Source: Arcicella sp038230735
GTDB taxonomy: Bacteria > Bacteroidota > Bacteroidia > Cytophagales > Spirosomataceae
DNA length: 30,134 bases
Assembly (NCBI GenBank): GCA_038230735.1
Contig: JBBRMR010000066.1
Location: 1 to 30,134 of the forward strand
Reading direction: 5' to 3'
Shown: positions 1-7,384 of the stretch, piece by piece
Layout: every line of letters begins with the position of its first letter
Position numbering within the stretch: the stretch's first letter is position 1
Position numbers and translations under genes: made by a program
The notes under the pieces: generated by a model
Databases searched by the model: none
What the model was told of the DNA's origin: nothing
Seen by the model: the letters and a program-made list of their open reading frames with translations, nothing else

Positions 1-2
1 AT

Positions 3-131
3 GCCTGGATTGACGGATTTAAAGCGTTACTTGTAAGGTTTGAATTCTCAGTCAGAAACTGGATGTCATTGCATTTTATCGCATTCTCAGTCATTTTCTT
101 ACGCAAAATCAACAAAAAAAAGAAAGTTTAA
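3..131 (+). CDS. C-terminal end of an unknown protein (5' partial)
   Basis: A reading frame open from the left edge runs for about 42 codons and stops at 129-131, only 14 bases before a strong terminator hairpin, as expected for the end of a real gene. The visible tail has an aromatic, hydrophobic stretch (around FIAFSVIFLRKI) and ends in a lysine cluster. I do not recognise the family. A shorter competing frame ends at 36 and cannot be excluded, so the choice of frame rests on length, amino-acid composition and the terminator position. Confidence 0.5.
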   Translation, partial: AWIDGFKALLVRFEFSVRNWMSLHFIAFSVIFLRKINKKKKV

Positions 132-144
132 ACAGCTTCAAAGT

Positions 145-180
145 AAAAAGGCTTGCAGAATAAAATCTGCAAGCCTTTTT
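145..180. terminator. Perfect 15-bp bidirectional terminator
   Basis: AAAAAGGCTTGCAGA (145-159) pairs perfectly with 166-180 around a 6-base loop. A-tracts and T-tracts on the two sides make it a rho-independent terminator in both directions. It lies between the convergent unknown gene (ending at 131) and rny (ending at 265). Confidence 0.92.
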
Positions 181-264
181 TATAGAAATGTTTTCATTAT
201 GTGTTTTGTCATTGCGACCATGCTTTTTTGCGTGGGAAGCAATAACAAATTCCACAACATTCAA

Positions 265-1863
265 TTATTTAGCATAATTCACCGCTCTCATTTCACGAAT
301 TACAGTTACTTTGATTTGCCCTGGATATTGCATTTCTTTTTCAATTTTCTGAGAAATATCAAATGAAATCATGCTGGCTTTTTCGTCCGAAACGTTTTCG
401 GCATCTACCAAAACCCGCAATTCACGACCCGCTTGAATGGCATAACATTTCTGAACACCGTTGAAACTTACCGCCAATTCTTCCAATTCCTTCAATCTAC
501 GCATATACGACTCCATCATTTCACGTCTTGCTCCTGGGCGTGAACCCGAAATAGCATCACAAACCTGAATAATGGGTGAAATCATGGATGTCATCTCAAT
601 TTCATCGTGGTGAGCTCCAATGGCGTTACAAATCTCAGCGTTTTCTTTGTATTTTTCAGCCAATTGCATTCCCAAAATAGCGTGTGGCAATTCGGCTTCT
701 TCATGCCAAACTTTTCCAATATCGTGTAGCAGACCAGCCCTTTTTGCCAACTTAGCATTCAGCCCTAATTCAGCCGCCATGGTTGCACAAAGTTTTGCTA
801 CCTCCCGTGAGTGTTGCAAAAGGTTTTGTCCATAAGAAGAACGGAAACGCATTCTGCCTACCATTCTAATAAGTTCTGGATGCAGACCGTGAATACCTAA
901 ATCAATGACAGTACGCTCGCCAATTTCAACGATTTCATCTTCAATATTTTTCTTGGTTTTCGCCACAACTTCCTCAATACGAGCGGGGTGAATACGCCCA
1001 TCTTGCACCAAACGGTGAAGCGACAAACGAGCAATTTCACGACGCACAGGGTCGAAACCTGAAATAATAATTGCCTCTGGGGTATCGTCCACAATGAATT
1101 CTACGCCCGTGGCGGATTCCAATGCACGAATATTACGCCCTTCACGACCAATGATTTTACCCTTCACATCGTCAGATTCGATATTAAAAACCGATACGCA
1201 GTTTTCAATGGCATTTTCAGCCGCCGTCCGTTGAATGGTTTCGATAACTATTTTTTTGGCTTCTTTGGTAGCCGTCAATTTTGCTTCTTCAATGGCAGTT
1301 TTAATCATTGCCGAGGCTTTTGTTTCGGCTTCTCCACGTAAGGCATCAATCAATTGTTGTTTGGCATCGGCGGCAGTTAAACCTGCAATTTTCTCTAACT
1401 GAGCCACTTGTCCTGCCAACATTTCTTCGGCTTCGGCTTTCTTTTTCTCAGCTTCTTCGGTCTTCTTTTTTAGATTATCTTCCTTAGACGTAAGCGATTG
1501 GCGTTGTGAATTCAAATCAGCTTCCAAGCGTTTTGCTTGTTCCATTGCCTGTTTGGACTGCTCCATCGAAGCCTGAATTTGGCGTTCTCGGTCTTTCAAG
1601 GTTTGTTCATTTTGAACCAGAATTTGCTTCTTTTTAGTGGAATCTTCTTCAAATTCTGAACGGAGTTTCAAGAATTTTTCTTTGGCTTCCAGCACACGGG
1701 ATTGTTTGAGGGCATCCGCTTGAAGTTCGGCGGTTTTTACAATATCAGCAGCTTTTAGTATGGCTATTTCTTCGAGTTTTTCGCTGTTTTTAGCGAACAT
1801 GATTTTACCTACAAATAACCCTGCGATGAGGGAAACTACTGCGGCAAGAATGGGAATTAGCAT
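265..1863 (-). CDS. rny: Ribonuclease Y
   Basis: Membrane-anchored endoribonuclease that starts mRNA decay, acting at the inner face of the cytoplasmic membrane. The 532-residue length is normal for the family (about 520). Visible parts in order: one N-terminal membrane helix (residues about 2-23), a long charged coiled coil (30-200), a KH RNA-binding domain with the IIGREGRNIRALE motif (237-249), and an HD hydrolase domain with the metal-binding His-Asp pair at 380-381 (LLHDIGK). A conserved RNase Y C-terminal region follows and ends near YAK. It is the last gene of a minus-strand block after zapA, but a 308-bp gap separates the two, so it may have its own promoter. ZapA next to RNase Y is a common order in Bacteroidota. 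Confidence 0.97.
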   Translation of the reverse strand: MLIPILAAVVSLIAGLFVGKIMFAKNSEKLEEIAILKAADIVKTAELQADALKQSRVLEAKEKFLKLRSEFEEDSTKKKQILVQNEQTLKDRERQIQASMEQSKQAMEQAKRLEADLNSQRQSLTSKEDNLKKKTEEAEKKKAEAEEMLAGQVAQLEKIAGLTAADAKQQLIDALRGEAETKASAMIKTAIEEAKLTATKEAKKIVIETIQRTAAENAIENCVSVFNIESDDVKGKIIGREGRNIRALESATGVEFIVDDTPEAIIISGFDPVRREIARLSLHRLVQDGRIHPARIEEVVAKTKKNIEDEIVEIGERTVIDLGIHGLHPELIRMVGRMRFRSSYGQNLLQHSREVAKLCATMAAELGLNAKLAKRAGLLHDIGKVWHEEAELPHAILGMQLAEKYKENAEICNAIGAHHDEIEMTSMISPIIQVCDAISGSRPGARREMMESYMRRLKELEELAVSFNGVQKCYAIQAGRELRVLVDAENVSDEKASMISFDISQKIEKEMQYPGQIKVTVIREMRAVNYAK

Positions 1864-2171
1864 TATTATATCGTTTTAGTAGATTTGTTCGTGCGTAAAC
1901 ATGGACGCAATGCGAGACAAACCTTGTGAAAAATGGGACTAAAACAGACAAATGCCTAATTGAAAGGAGATTTTAATTTGATAATTTGGAGATGTTATCA
2001 TTTGGAAATTAAATGTAAGCTATTGATTTCCAAAATATTAACATTTGTACTCATCACTAAGTATAAATTCTAAATCATTGGTAAGGAATCATTGCGATAA
2101 TGGATTTAAAATTGTTTTAAATAGCTTATTTTCAATTTTCAAATTATTAATTAATGACGAAGGATAAATTA
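1864..2171. other. 308-bp gene-free interval between zapA and rny
   Basis: Very AT-rich, with no convincing reading frame on either strand. It holds a 9-bp inverted repeat, TTTGGAAAT (2001-2009) against ATTTCCAAA (2026-2034), and a shorter GATAA/TTATC pair just to its left. It must contain the leader of rny and perhaps a promoter, but I found no full TTTG-N19-TAnnTTTG match on the minus strand. A small RNA here is possible and unproven. Confidence 0.4.
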
Positions 2172-2465
2172 TTAATCAAGTACGATATCAATGATGTATT
2201 CAATGGATGATATCTTATCTAAAACTGTTTTTTGGGTATGCTCATTTTGCATATCAGTTTTCAGAACACTCATCGCAAAATCCAAGGCTGATAGTGCTAA
2301 AAGCCTTTGGGTACTTTTGATACCATATCGTTCCTGATAATTTAGGATTTTTTCGTTAATCAACTTAGCAGCTTTTCTAATGACTTCCTCCTCGGCAACA
2401 TTAGCGGGCGTGGGAGCAAAAGCCTCCGTGCCGATGACAATATTGCAAGGTATGGGTTTGGTCAT
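2172..2465 (-). CDS. zapA: Cell division protein ZapA
   Basis: Small cytoplasmic protein that binds FtsZ and bundles its filaments at the division ring. The 97 residues match ZapA in length and layout: an N-terminal strand region (IPCNIVIGTEAF), a helix with the EEEVIRKAAKLINEKI pattern, a central LLALSALDFAM segment, and a C-terminal coiled-coil tail. The gene follows a small coiled-coil protein on the same strand. A long imperfect TTAAC-type hairpin fills the 160 bp between them. RNase Y lies downstream. The family call rests on pattern and neighbourhood; sequence identity to characterised ZapA proteins is low in this phylum. Confidence 0.88.
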   Translation of the reverse strand: MTKPIPCNIVIGTEAFAPTPANVAEEEVIRKAAKLINEKILNYQERYGIKSTQRLLALSALDFAMSVLKTDMQNEHTQKTVLDKISSIEYIIDIVLD

Positions 2466-2476
2466 TTTTAAAAAAA

Positions 2477-2620
2477 GTTGTAAGAGTTAAAGAAGCCGGA
2501 AAGTTAGAAAGTTATTATTTGCCTAAAATAAGAAGTTGTTTCCAAGGTTAAAAAGCCTTTAACTGTTTAAAACTTCATCTTTATAACTATTTAACTTTAT
2601 GACTATTTAAACTCTTTAAC
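2477..2620. repeat. TTAAC-word intergenic hairpin, copy 1
   Basis: The left arm, from 2477 (GTTGTAAGAGTTAAAGAAG...), is an imperfect reverse complement of the right arm, about 2581-2620 (...TAAACTCTTTAAC). Both arms are built from repeated GTTAAAG/GTTAAAT-like words. It lies between the stop codon of the coiled-coil gene and the start of zapA. Copies of the same design occur at 17965-18045 and 20240-20330. Confidence 0.7.
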
Positions 2621-2625
2621 AAAAA

Positions 2626-2961
2626 TTAATTGCTAAGTTGGCTAATACATTTCTCTATTTCTAAAATATATTCGTCAAGTTTTTCTTTCAATTGGACAGG
2701 ATTGCCTGTACTTTTTAGATTACCTACTACAATCTTAGTGAATTTATCTGATTTTTTAAAGTTTTTTACTTGTTGGTTTAATTTTTTCTGTAAATCTTGA
2801 TTGTCTTTCAAGGTTTCATTTAGGACTTTTCTTAGATTATCATTTTCTGCCTTAGCTTCTTCAAATGCTCTTTTCATCTCGACATAGTTCTCCGCCAACC
2901 CTCTGATTTTTTGTTCCAAAGCGTTAAATCGAGAGAAAATTTGTATTTGAGATTCATCCAT
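2626..2961 (-). CDS. Small coiled-coil protein, probably division-associated
   Basis: A 111-residue, strongly charged protein predicted as almost continuous helix and coiled coil (about residues 8-75: repeated E/K/N-rich heptads with L and V at core positions). It then has a short lysine-rich segment and a second helix (EKLDEYILEIEKCISQL). There is no signal peptide or membrane segment. It lies just upstream of zapA on the same strand. A small coiled-coil protein in this position is common in Bacteroidota, which suggests a cytoplasmic partner in division, perhaps ZapB-like in role. That role is inference from context; coiled coils carry little family signal. Confidence 0.8.
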   Translation of the reverse strand: MDESQIQIFSRFNALEQKIRGLAENYVEMKRAFEEAKAENDNLRKVLNETLKDNQDLQKKLNQQVKNFKKSDKFTKIVVGNLKSTGNPVQLKEKLDEYILEIEKCISQLSN

Positions 2962-2967
2962 TTTTTT

Positions 2968-3067
2968 CAGTAAACAATTATCAGTAAGCAGTTATCAGTT
3001 TAAAACTTAGGTCAAAATTATAATTCTCAATCCCCTTGTTTACTGTTTGCTGATAACTAATAACTGA
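2968..3067. repeat. Inverted CAGTTATCAG-type repeat
   Basis: The left arm at about 2968-3000 contains TTATCAGTAAGCAGTTATCAG. The right arm at about 3038-3067 (GTTTACTGTTTGCTGATAAC) is its imperfect reverse complement. The pair fills the space between the flippase stop codon and the start of the coiled-coil gene. Related words recur at 16885-17060, 22080-22112 and 25868-25890. Confidence 0.65.
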
Positions 3068-3100
3068 GTCTTCGCAAATTTCTCGAAAAAAATTGACATT

Positions 3101-4618
3101 TCACTTTAAAAATGCGTATTTATCTCTGATTTTCAAGGGAATAATAGTATTTCGCTCAACAATTACAACACCTGCCGTGTATAAAACTAATAACAGCAAA
3201 TGATATGGTACTGATACCCAAAGGCTTCTGAATTGAATCTGCAATACGCAATAAATCAATAACCCTGCCGAAATGATATAACCCATTGCTGAACGGATTT
3301 TGTAGGGGACAGGATAGTAGCGTTGTCCGAGGAAATAGCACAGTGCCGTCATTGAAAAACAGGAAATCAAGAAGGCAATGGCACAACCCATATAACCCAT
3401 TTTTGGAATGAGAATAATGTTTAATAATATGGTGATTACCAAACCAGTGAGTGTTATCAACGTGCCAAAATAAGTCTTTTTATTGAGCTTAAACCAGACG
3501 GATATATTGTAGTAGATTCCTAAAAATAAGTTTGCCAAAAGCAAGATTGGTACTATGGCGATTCCTTCCCAATAGATTTTATTTTTCAAGAAATTGACCT
3601 TTAATAAATCAAGGTTTAGTGAAACGCCAAGCCATATAAAAATACAGGTTATCAAAAACCATTTGGTTACGTTTGCGAGTGTTTCAGGAGCTTGTTTATC
3701 ATCAGTCTTTGATAAGAAAAACGGTTCAGCAGCGTACCTAAAAGCCTGAGTTGCCAAAGACATAAAAATGGAAAGTTTATAAACATTGCCGTATATCCCA
3801 AGTGCTTCTTCCGAAGTTCTATTTGGATAAAAGCCTTCTGGTAATAAACGGACTAACAGCAGTCTATCAAACAGTAAATTGAAGGTGCTTGCCAAGACCA
3901 TCAACATAATTGGGTAAGAAAAAAGAAGCAGTTTTTTGAGTTCAATAATATTAATCTGAAACTTGAAATCAAAAAGCTCTTTTCTCAAGAAATAGATGAA
4001 AGTAGCATTTGCTAACAAATTAGCTAAGAAAATATACCCTGCCCCAATGGTTGGACTGTATAAACTTTTAGCAAGGGGTTGAAGGCTGATAAAATAGTCT
4101 CCATCAGCGATTTTTTTTATGACTAATAAGAAGATGACGTTAAAGAAGACATTAATCAGAATGTTAATGGCTTTGACAAAGACAAATTTTTTGGTTTGCT
4201 TTTCTAATCTTAGACGGGCAAAAGGAATAGCTGTAATGGCATCAATCATCAATATGAGAGCAATCCAAATCAAAAATTTTTCCTTCCCGACATACCCTAA
4301 ATATTTAGAAATGGGCGAAGCAAAAATGATGAGAATAAGCGAAAAAAATAGGCTACTCATCAAGATAGCACTTTGAATAATATTGTAATATTTGACCTTA
4401 TTTTCGGCGGCAAACCGAAAAAATGCCGTTTCCATTCCGTAAGTGTAAAGAATATTAGCAACGGCTACATAACTGTAAAAGGAAACATTTACTGCTAATT
4501 CGCTGGGCAAAAATGCGGCAGTATGGATGGGGACTAACAGAAAATTTAACGAACGCCCCAAGATGGTACTGACTCCATAAGAGGCGGTTTCACTGGCTAA
4601 TTTTTTAAGAATACTCAT
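3101..4618 (-). CDS. Oligosaccharide flippase family protein (Wzx/MATE-like)
   Basis: Polytopic inner-membrane protein of 505 residues with about 12-14 hydrophobic helices. It fits the polysaccharide transporter branch of the MOP/MATE superfamily, which flips undecaprenyl-linked sugar units across the membrane. The N-terminus (LASETASYGVSTILGRSLNFLLVPIHTA) is typical: a short basic amphipathic start, then the first helix with a conserved Arg and a Pro. A Cys/Gly-rich pair of helices (MGYMGCAIAFLISC) lies late in the protein. Substrate cannot be told from sequence; no glycosyltransferases lie nearby in the window. A 79-bp gap separates it from the regulator gene upstream. Cotranscription with the coiled-coil gene and zapA downstream is possible, with a repeat hairpin in between. 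Confidence 0.9.
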   Translation of the reverse strand: MSILKKLASETASYGVSTILGRSLNFLLVPIHTAAFLPSELAVNVSFYSYVAVANILYTYGMETAFFRFAAENKVKYYNIIQSAILMSSLFFSLILIIFASPISKYLGYVGKEKFLIWIALILMIDAITAIPFARLRLEKQTKKFVFVKAINILINVFFNVIFLLVIKKIADGDYFISLQPLAKSLYSPTIGAGYIFLANLLANATFIYFLRKELFDFKFQINIIELKKLLLFSYPIMLMVLASTFNLLFDRLLLVRLLPEGFYPNRTSEEALGIYGNVYKLSIFMSLATQAFRYAAEPFFLSKTDDKQAPETLANVTKWFLITCIFIWLGVSLNLDLLKVNFLKNKIYWEGIAIVPILLLANLFLGIYYNISVWFKLNKKTYFGTLITLTGLVITILLNIILIPKMGYMGCAIAFLISCFSMTALCYFLGQRYYPVPYKIRSAMGYIISAGLLIYCVLQIQFRSLWVSVPYHLLLLVLYTAGVVIVERNTIIPLKIRDKYAFLK

Positions 4619-4697
4619 ATTTTATTTCGGTACACAGTGATAGTTTAAAAGTAAAGCTATCCAAATTATCGGAGAAGTACAATTAAATCCGCAACAT

Positions 4698-6449
4698 CTA
4701 TGGTCTATTAATTTGACGTACAAAACCCAAATAACGTACATCTTGTTGAAAATCTGAAAGCCAATCTCTCAGAATATACTTGAAGAAAAGCATGGGTGGT
4801 TCGTGTTGTTGGATGGATTTTTCAAAGTATTCAGAGGCAGTATTGGTATCTCTCAAACAAGCATACACAATGCCAAAATCATAATGATAAACGGGTTGGG
4901 TTTTGTTCACAAAATTCATTTGCCGAATGATTTCATGGGCTTTTTCAGTGTCTCCCGAAAGAGCAAACAAGACTCCACAGGCACTCAAAGTAATGCCGCT
5001 GAGATTATAAAACAGTGCCATTTCTAAGGATTCAAGGGCTTCGGCGTATTTTTTATGAGCAATTAAATTGAAGCCAATCAAGATATGTCCACCCCAAAAA
5101 TTGGGTTCAAGTTCTACTAAATGCCTTCCTTGTTCAATGGCTTTGTCGAAATCTCTCGCCAACCAATAAACATAACCCGTATAAAAATTATTGATTAATG
5201 AAAACGGATCTTTTTCTAAGGATAATAAAGCCTGTTCTTTTGCTTGTTCGTGTTTATCAGAAATAGCCAAGAACAAGGCGTATTGTCCATTCATCTCTGC
5301 CACATTGGCATTGAATGATAGTGCTTTTTGGAAGGCAAGTTCAGCTCCCTCAAAATCCCATTCGTAAAACAATTTCATGCGGGCAATGGCGATGTGGCTT
5401 TCCACTAATTTATCATCCAACTGCAAAGATTTTTCGGTTGCTTGTTGCATCAATGGCAAAGATTTTTCGGGTGGAAGATGCCTGTAAAACCATAAATTGA
5501 GGTAACAAGATGCAATTCCCGAAAAAGCAAGGGCGTATTCTGGCTCTAAGGCAATGGCAGATTTGAAATACTTAATTGCCTTGTTGAACTCTTCCAATCC
5601 CGCAAATTTATTGTGGTAAAAACGTCCATGAAGGTATAATTGGTAGGCTTTGGGATTATCGGTATAACGTTTCAAAACACTTACTTTTTCCTCCTCAAAG
5701 AGTTGAATTTTTACTTCATTCAGAATTTTCAGAGAGATTTCGTCTTGAATATCGAAGATGTCTTCCATATTTCGGTCAAATTTTTCTGACCAAACGTGAT
5801 AGCCGTCTTCCACCTTGACAAGCTGGGCGGTGATGCGTAATTTATTGCCCGATTTACGAACACTTCCTTCCAGTATATGCTTGACATTCAACTGTTTACC
5901 AATCTGCCGAAGGTCTAAATTTTGCCCTTTAAAAGCAAAAGAAGAAGTCCGCCCCGTAACTTTCAGACTCTGCACTTGGGTAAGCATATTGATAATTTCC
6001 TCGCTTATGCCATCGCTGAAATAGTCCCGTTCGAGGTCGGCACTCATGTTTACAAAAGGCAAAACGGCAATGGAATGGGAGGCGGGTTGAGTGGAAGTTG
6101 TAGGGATTTCATCGTACTGAAATTGCTTTTTGAAATCGGAAGGGCTAATGTTAAATTCTTCAAAAAAATACTTGCTAAAATTCTGTGGACTACTGATTCC
6201 CACGGCATCTGCGGCCTCTGAGATACGGATGTCAGTATTGGAAAGTAGCGTTTTGGCTCGATTTAAGCGTCTTTTGCGGATGTATAGCGTGATAGGCAAA
6301 TGCGTTTTGTCCTTTACGATGCGGTGCAATTGCGTGCGACTAATGCCAATTTCTTTATAGAGCGAATCGAGTGATAAGGATGAATTATCAAGATTTTCAT
6401 CTAAAAATATGTTCAATTTTTCAATAGTCCTGTTCTCCGAATTAAACAT
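4698..6449 (-). CDS. AraC-type regulator fused to a TolB/FlgO-like domain and TPRs
   Basis: A 583-residue soluble protein with three parts. Residues about 8-110 form an AraC-type double helix-turn-helix (GISRTQLHRIVKDKT, then ISEAADAVGISSPQNFSKYF), a DNA-binding domain. Residues about 126-245 match the TolB/FlgO-like N-terminal domain often found beside adenylate cyclase or CadC-type regulators (SIAVLPFVNMSAD, FSDGISEEIINML, then GSVRKSGNKLRITAQLV). The rest, about 260-570, is TPR-like helices. There is no membrane helix and no sugar-binding cupin, so it is not a classical sugar-responsive AraC protein. The order, with the DNA-binding part first, is the reverse of most AraC proteins. Targets are unknown; the nearest genes are the flippase downstream and the modular secreted protein upstream. 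Confidence 0.88.
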   Translation of the reverse strand: MFNSENRTIEKLNIFLDENLDNSSLSLDSLYKEIGISRTQLHRIVKDKTHLPITLYIRKRRLNRAKTLLSNTDIRISEAADAVGISSPQNFSKYFFEEFNISPSDFKKQFQYDEIPTTSTQPASHSIAVLPFVNMSADLERDYFSDGISEEIINMLTQVQSLKVTGRTSSFAFKGQNLDLRQIGKQLNVKHILEGSVRKSGNKLRITAQLVKVEDGYHVWSEKFDRNMEDIFDIQDEISLKILNEVKIQLFEEEKVSVLKRYTDNPKAYQLYLHGRFYHNKFAGLEEFNKAIKYFKSAIALEPEYALAFSGIASCYLNLWFYRHLPPEKSLPLMQQATEKSLQLDDKLVESHIAIARMKLFYEWDFEGAELAFQKALSFNANVAEMNGQYALFLAISDKHEQAKEQALLSLEKDPFSLINNFYTGYVYWLARDFDKAIEQGRHLVELEPNFWGGHILIGFNLIAHKKYAEALESLEMALFYNLSGITLSACGVLFALSGDTEKAHEIIRQMNFVNKTQPVYHYDFGIVYACLRDTNTASEYFEKSIQQHEPPMLFFKYILRDWLSDFQQDVRYLGFVRQINRP

Positions 6450-6542
6450 AAAATCACCGCTTTTGATTAATGGTTTAGAGTATAAAGATAGTGATTTATT
6501 TGAAAAAATGGGTTTTCTTAAAAACCTTGAAATTAAATAGCT

Positions 6543-7379
6543 TTATCGTATAACGATACATCCTTTTATGTCAGTTATGAAACTTTGAGTGTTAGTATTT
6601 TTTACTTCAAAACCTGATGAAAATTCAGCATAAGTGGTCGGAGAGAGAAGAATACTATCGTTCGGAGTTAGATTTAGTGAAGTATTACTATTTGCCCAAA
6701 TGAAACTACCTGAAAATATCTCTTTCTGATAAACTGTACTTCTATAATTTGGCAAGAATAAATCCTTATAACAACGTTTAAGCGTAACTGAACCAGTAGC
6801 TTGACCATATCCACAATCACTAACAACATCATTTATCACATAAGTTGTAGCATAAGCCATAATGTTTATTTGCGGATATACATTGTTAGTTCCAGTTTTT
6901 TCATAACCATCAATTGATTCTATTCTCACCGTCCATTCAACACCCCTTGCATTGAGTTCGTTTACTTTTAGAGTAGCCCAAAAAGAGGAATTATCATAAA
7001 ATAATGTACTTAAACCATCCAATGCAGACAATTTTAGGTTTACTTTTCTATTAATTTTAATTGATGCTTCAGCATTATAGTTTTTAGCAAAAAAAACAGC
7101 ATCTAAGGGATTACTGGGTAAAATTTTGATACTGAATCGTTCAGATAAAGGGAATTCGGGTATTTTAACAATATATGAACATTGTTTTTTGGCAATAATA
7201 GGCAATTCGAGCAAGGAATTATTATAAGGAATGTACATCTTAAAATCGGTTGGTCTATTAACTGAATCTCCTTCTATTCCAAAAAACACCTCTACTTGGT
7301 CTCCCTGACATAAATATTGAGTAGCGGTCATTGAATTAATCCTATATTTTTTTACTTTTACTTCAAACGTATCTCTCAT
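6543..7379 (-). CDS. C-terminal part of the modular secreted protein
   Basis: A 278-residue frame starting 5 bases after the stop of the longer frame and lacking any signal peptide. It holds a fifth repeat unit (LCQG at residue 24, DCGYG at 188-192) and a C-terminal domain with the pattern SGSFIWANS...ILLSP...SSGFEV...ITDIKGC, like the coat-hanger stack region at the end of many Cytophagia exported proteins. Codons before the ATG continue the frame and encode the missing NSCGLVI motif, so the ATG at 7379 is probably an internal methionine, not a real start. Confidence 0.7.
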   Translation of the reverse strand: MRDTFEVKVKKYRINSMTATQYLCQGDQVEVFFGIEGDSVNRPTDFKMYIPYNNSLLELPIIAKKQCSYIVKIPEFPLSERFSIKILPSNPLDAVFFAKNYNAEASIKINRKVNLKLSALDGLSTLFYDNSSFWATLKVNELNARGVEWTVRIESIDGYEKTGTNNVYPQINIMAYATTYVINDVVSDCGYGQATGSVTLKRCYKDLFLPNYRSTVYQKEIFSGSFIWANSNTSLNLTPNDSILLSPTTYAEFSSGFEVKNTNTQSFITDIKGCIVIR

Positions 7380-7384
7380 GATTA

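Noticed and set aside
40..366. Plus-strand frame of 108 codons near the left edge
   Set aside because: It runs through the perfect terminator and into the antisense of rny; composition is not protein-like.
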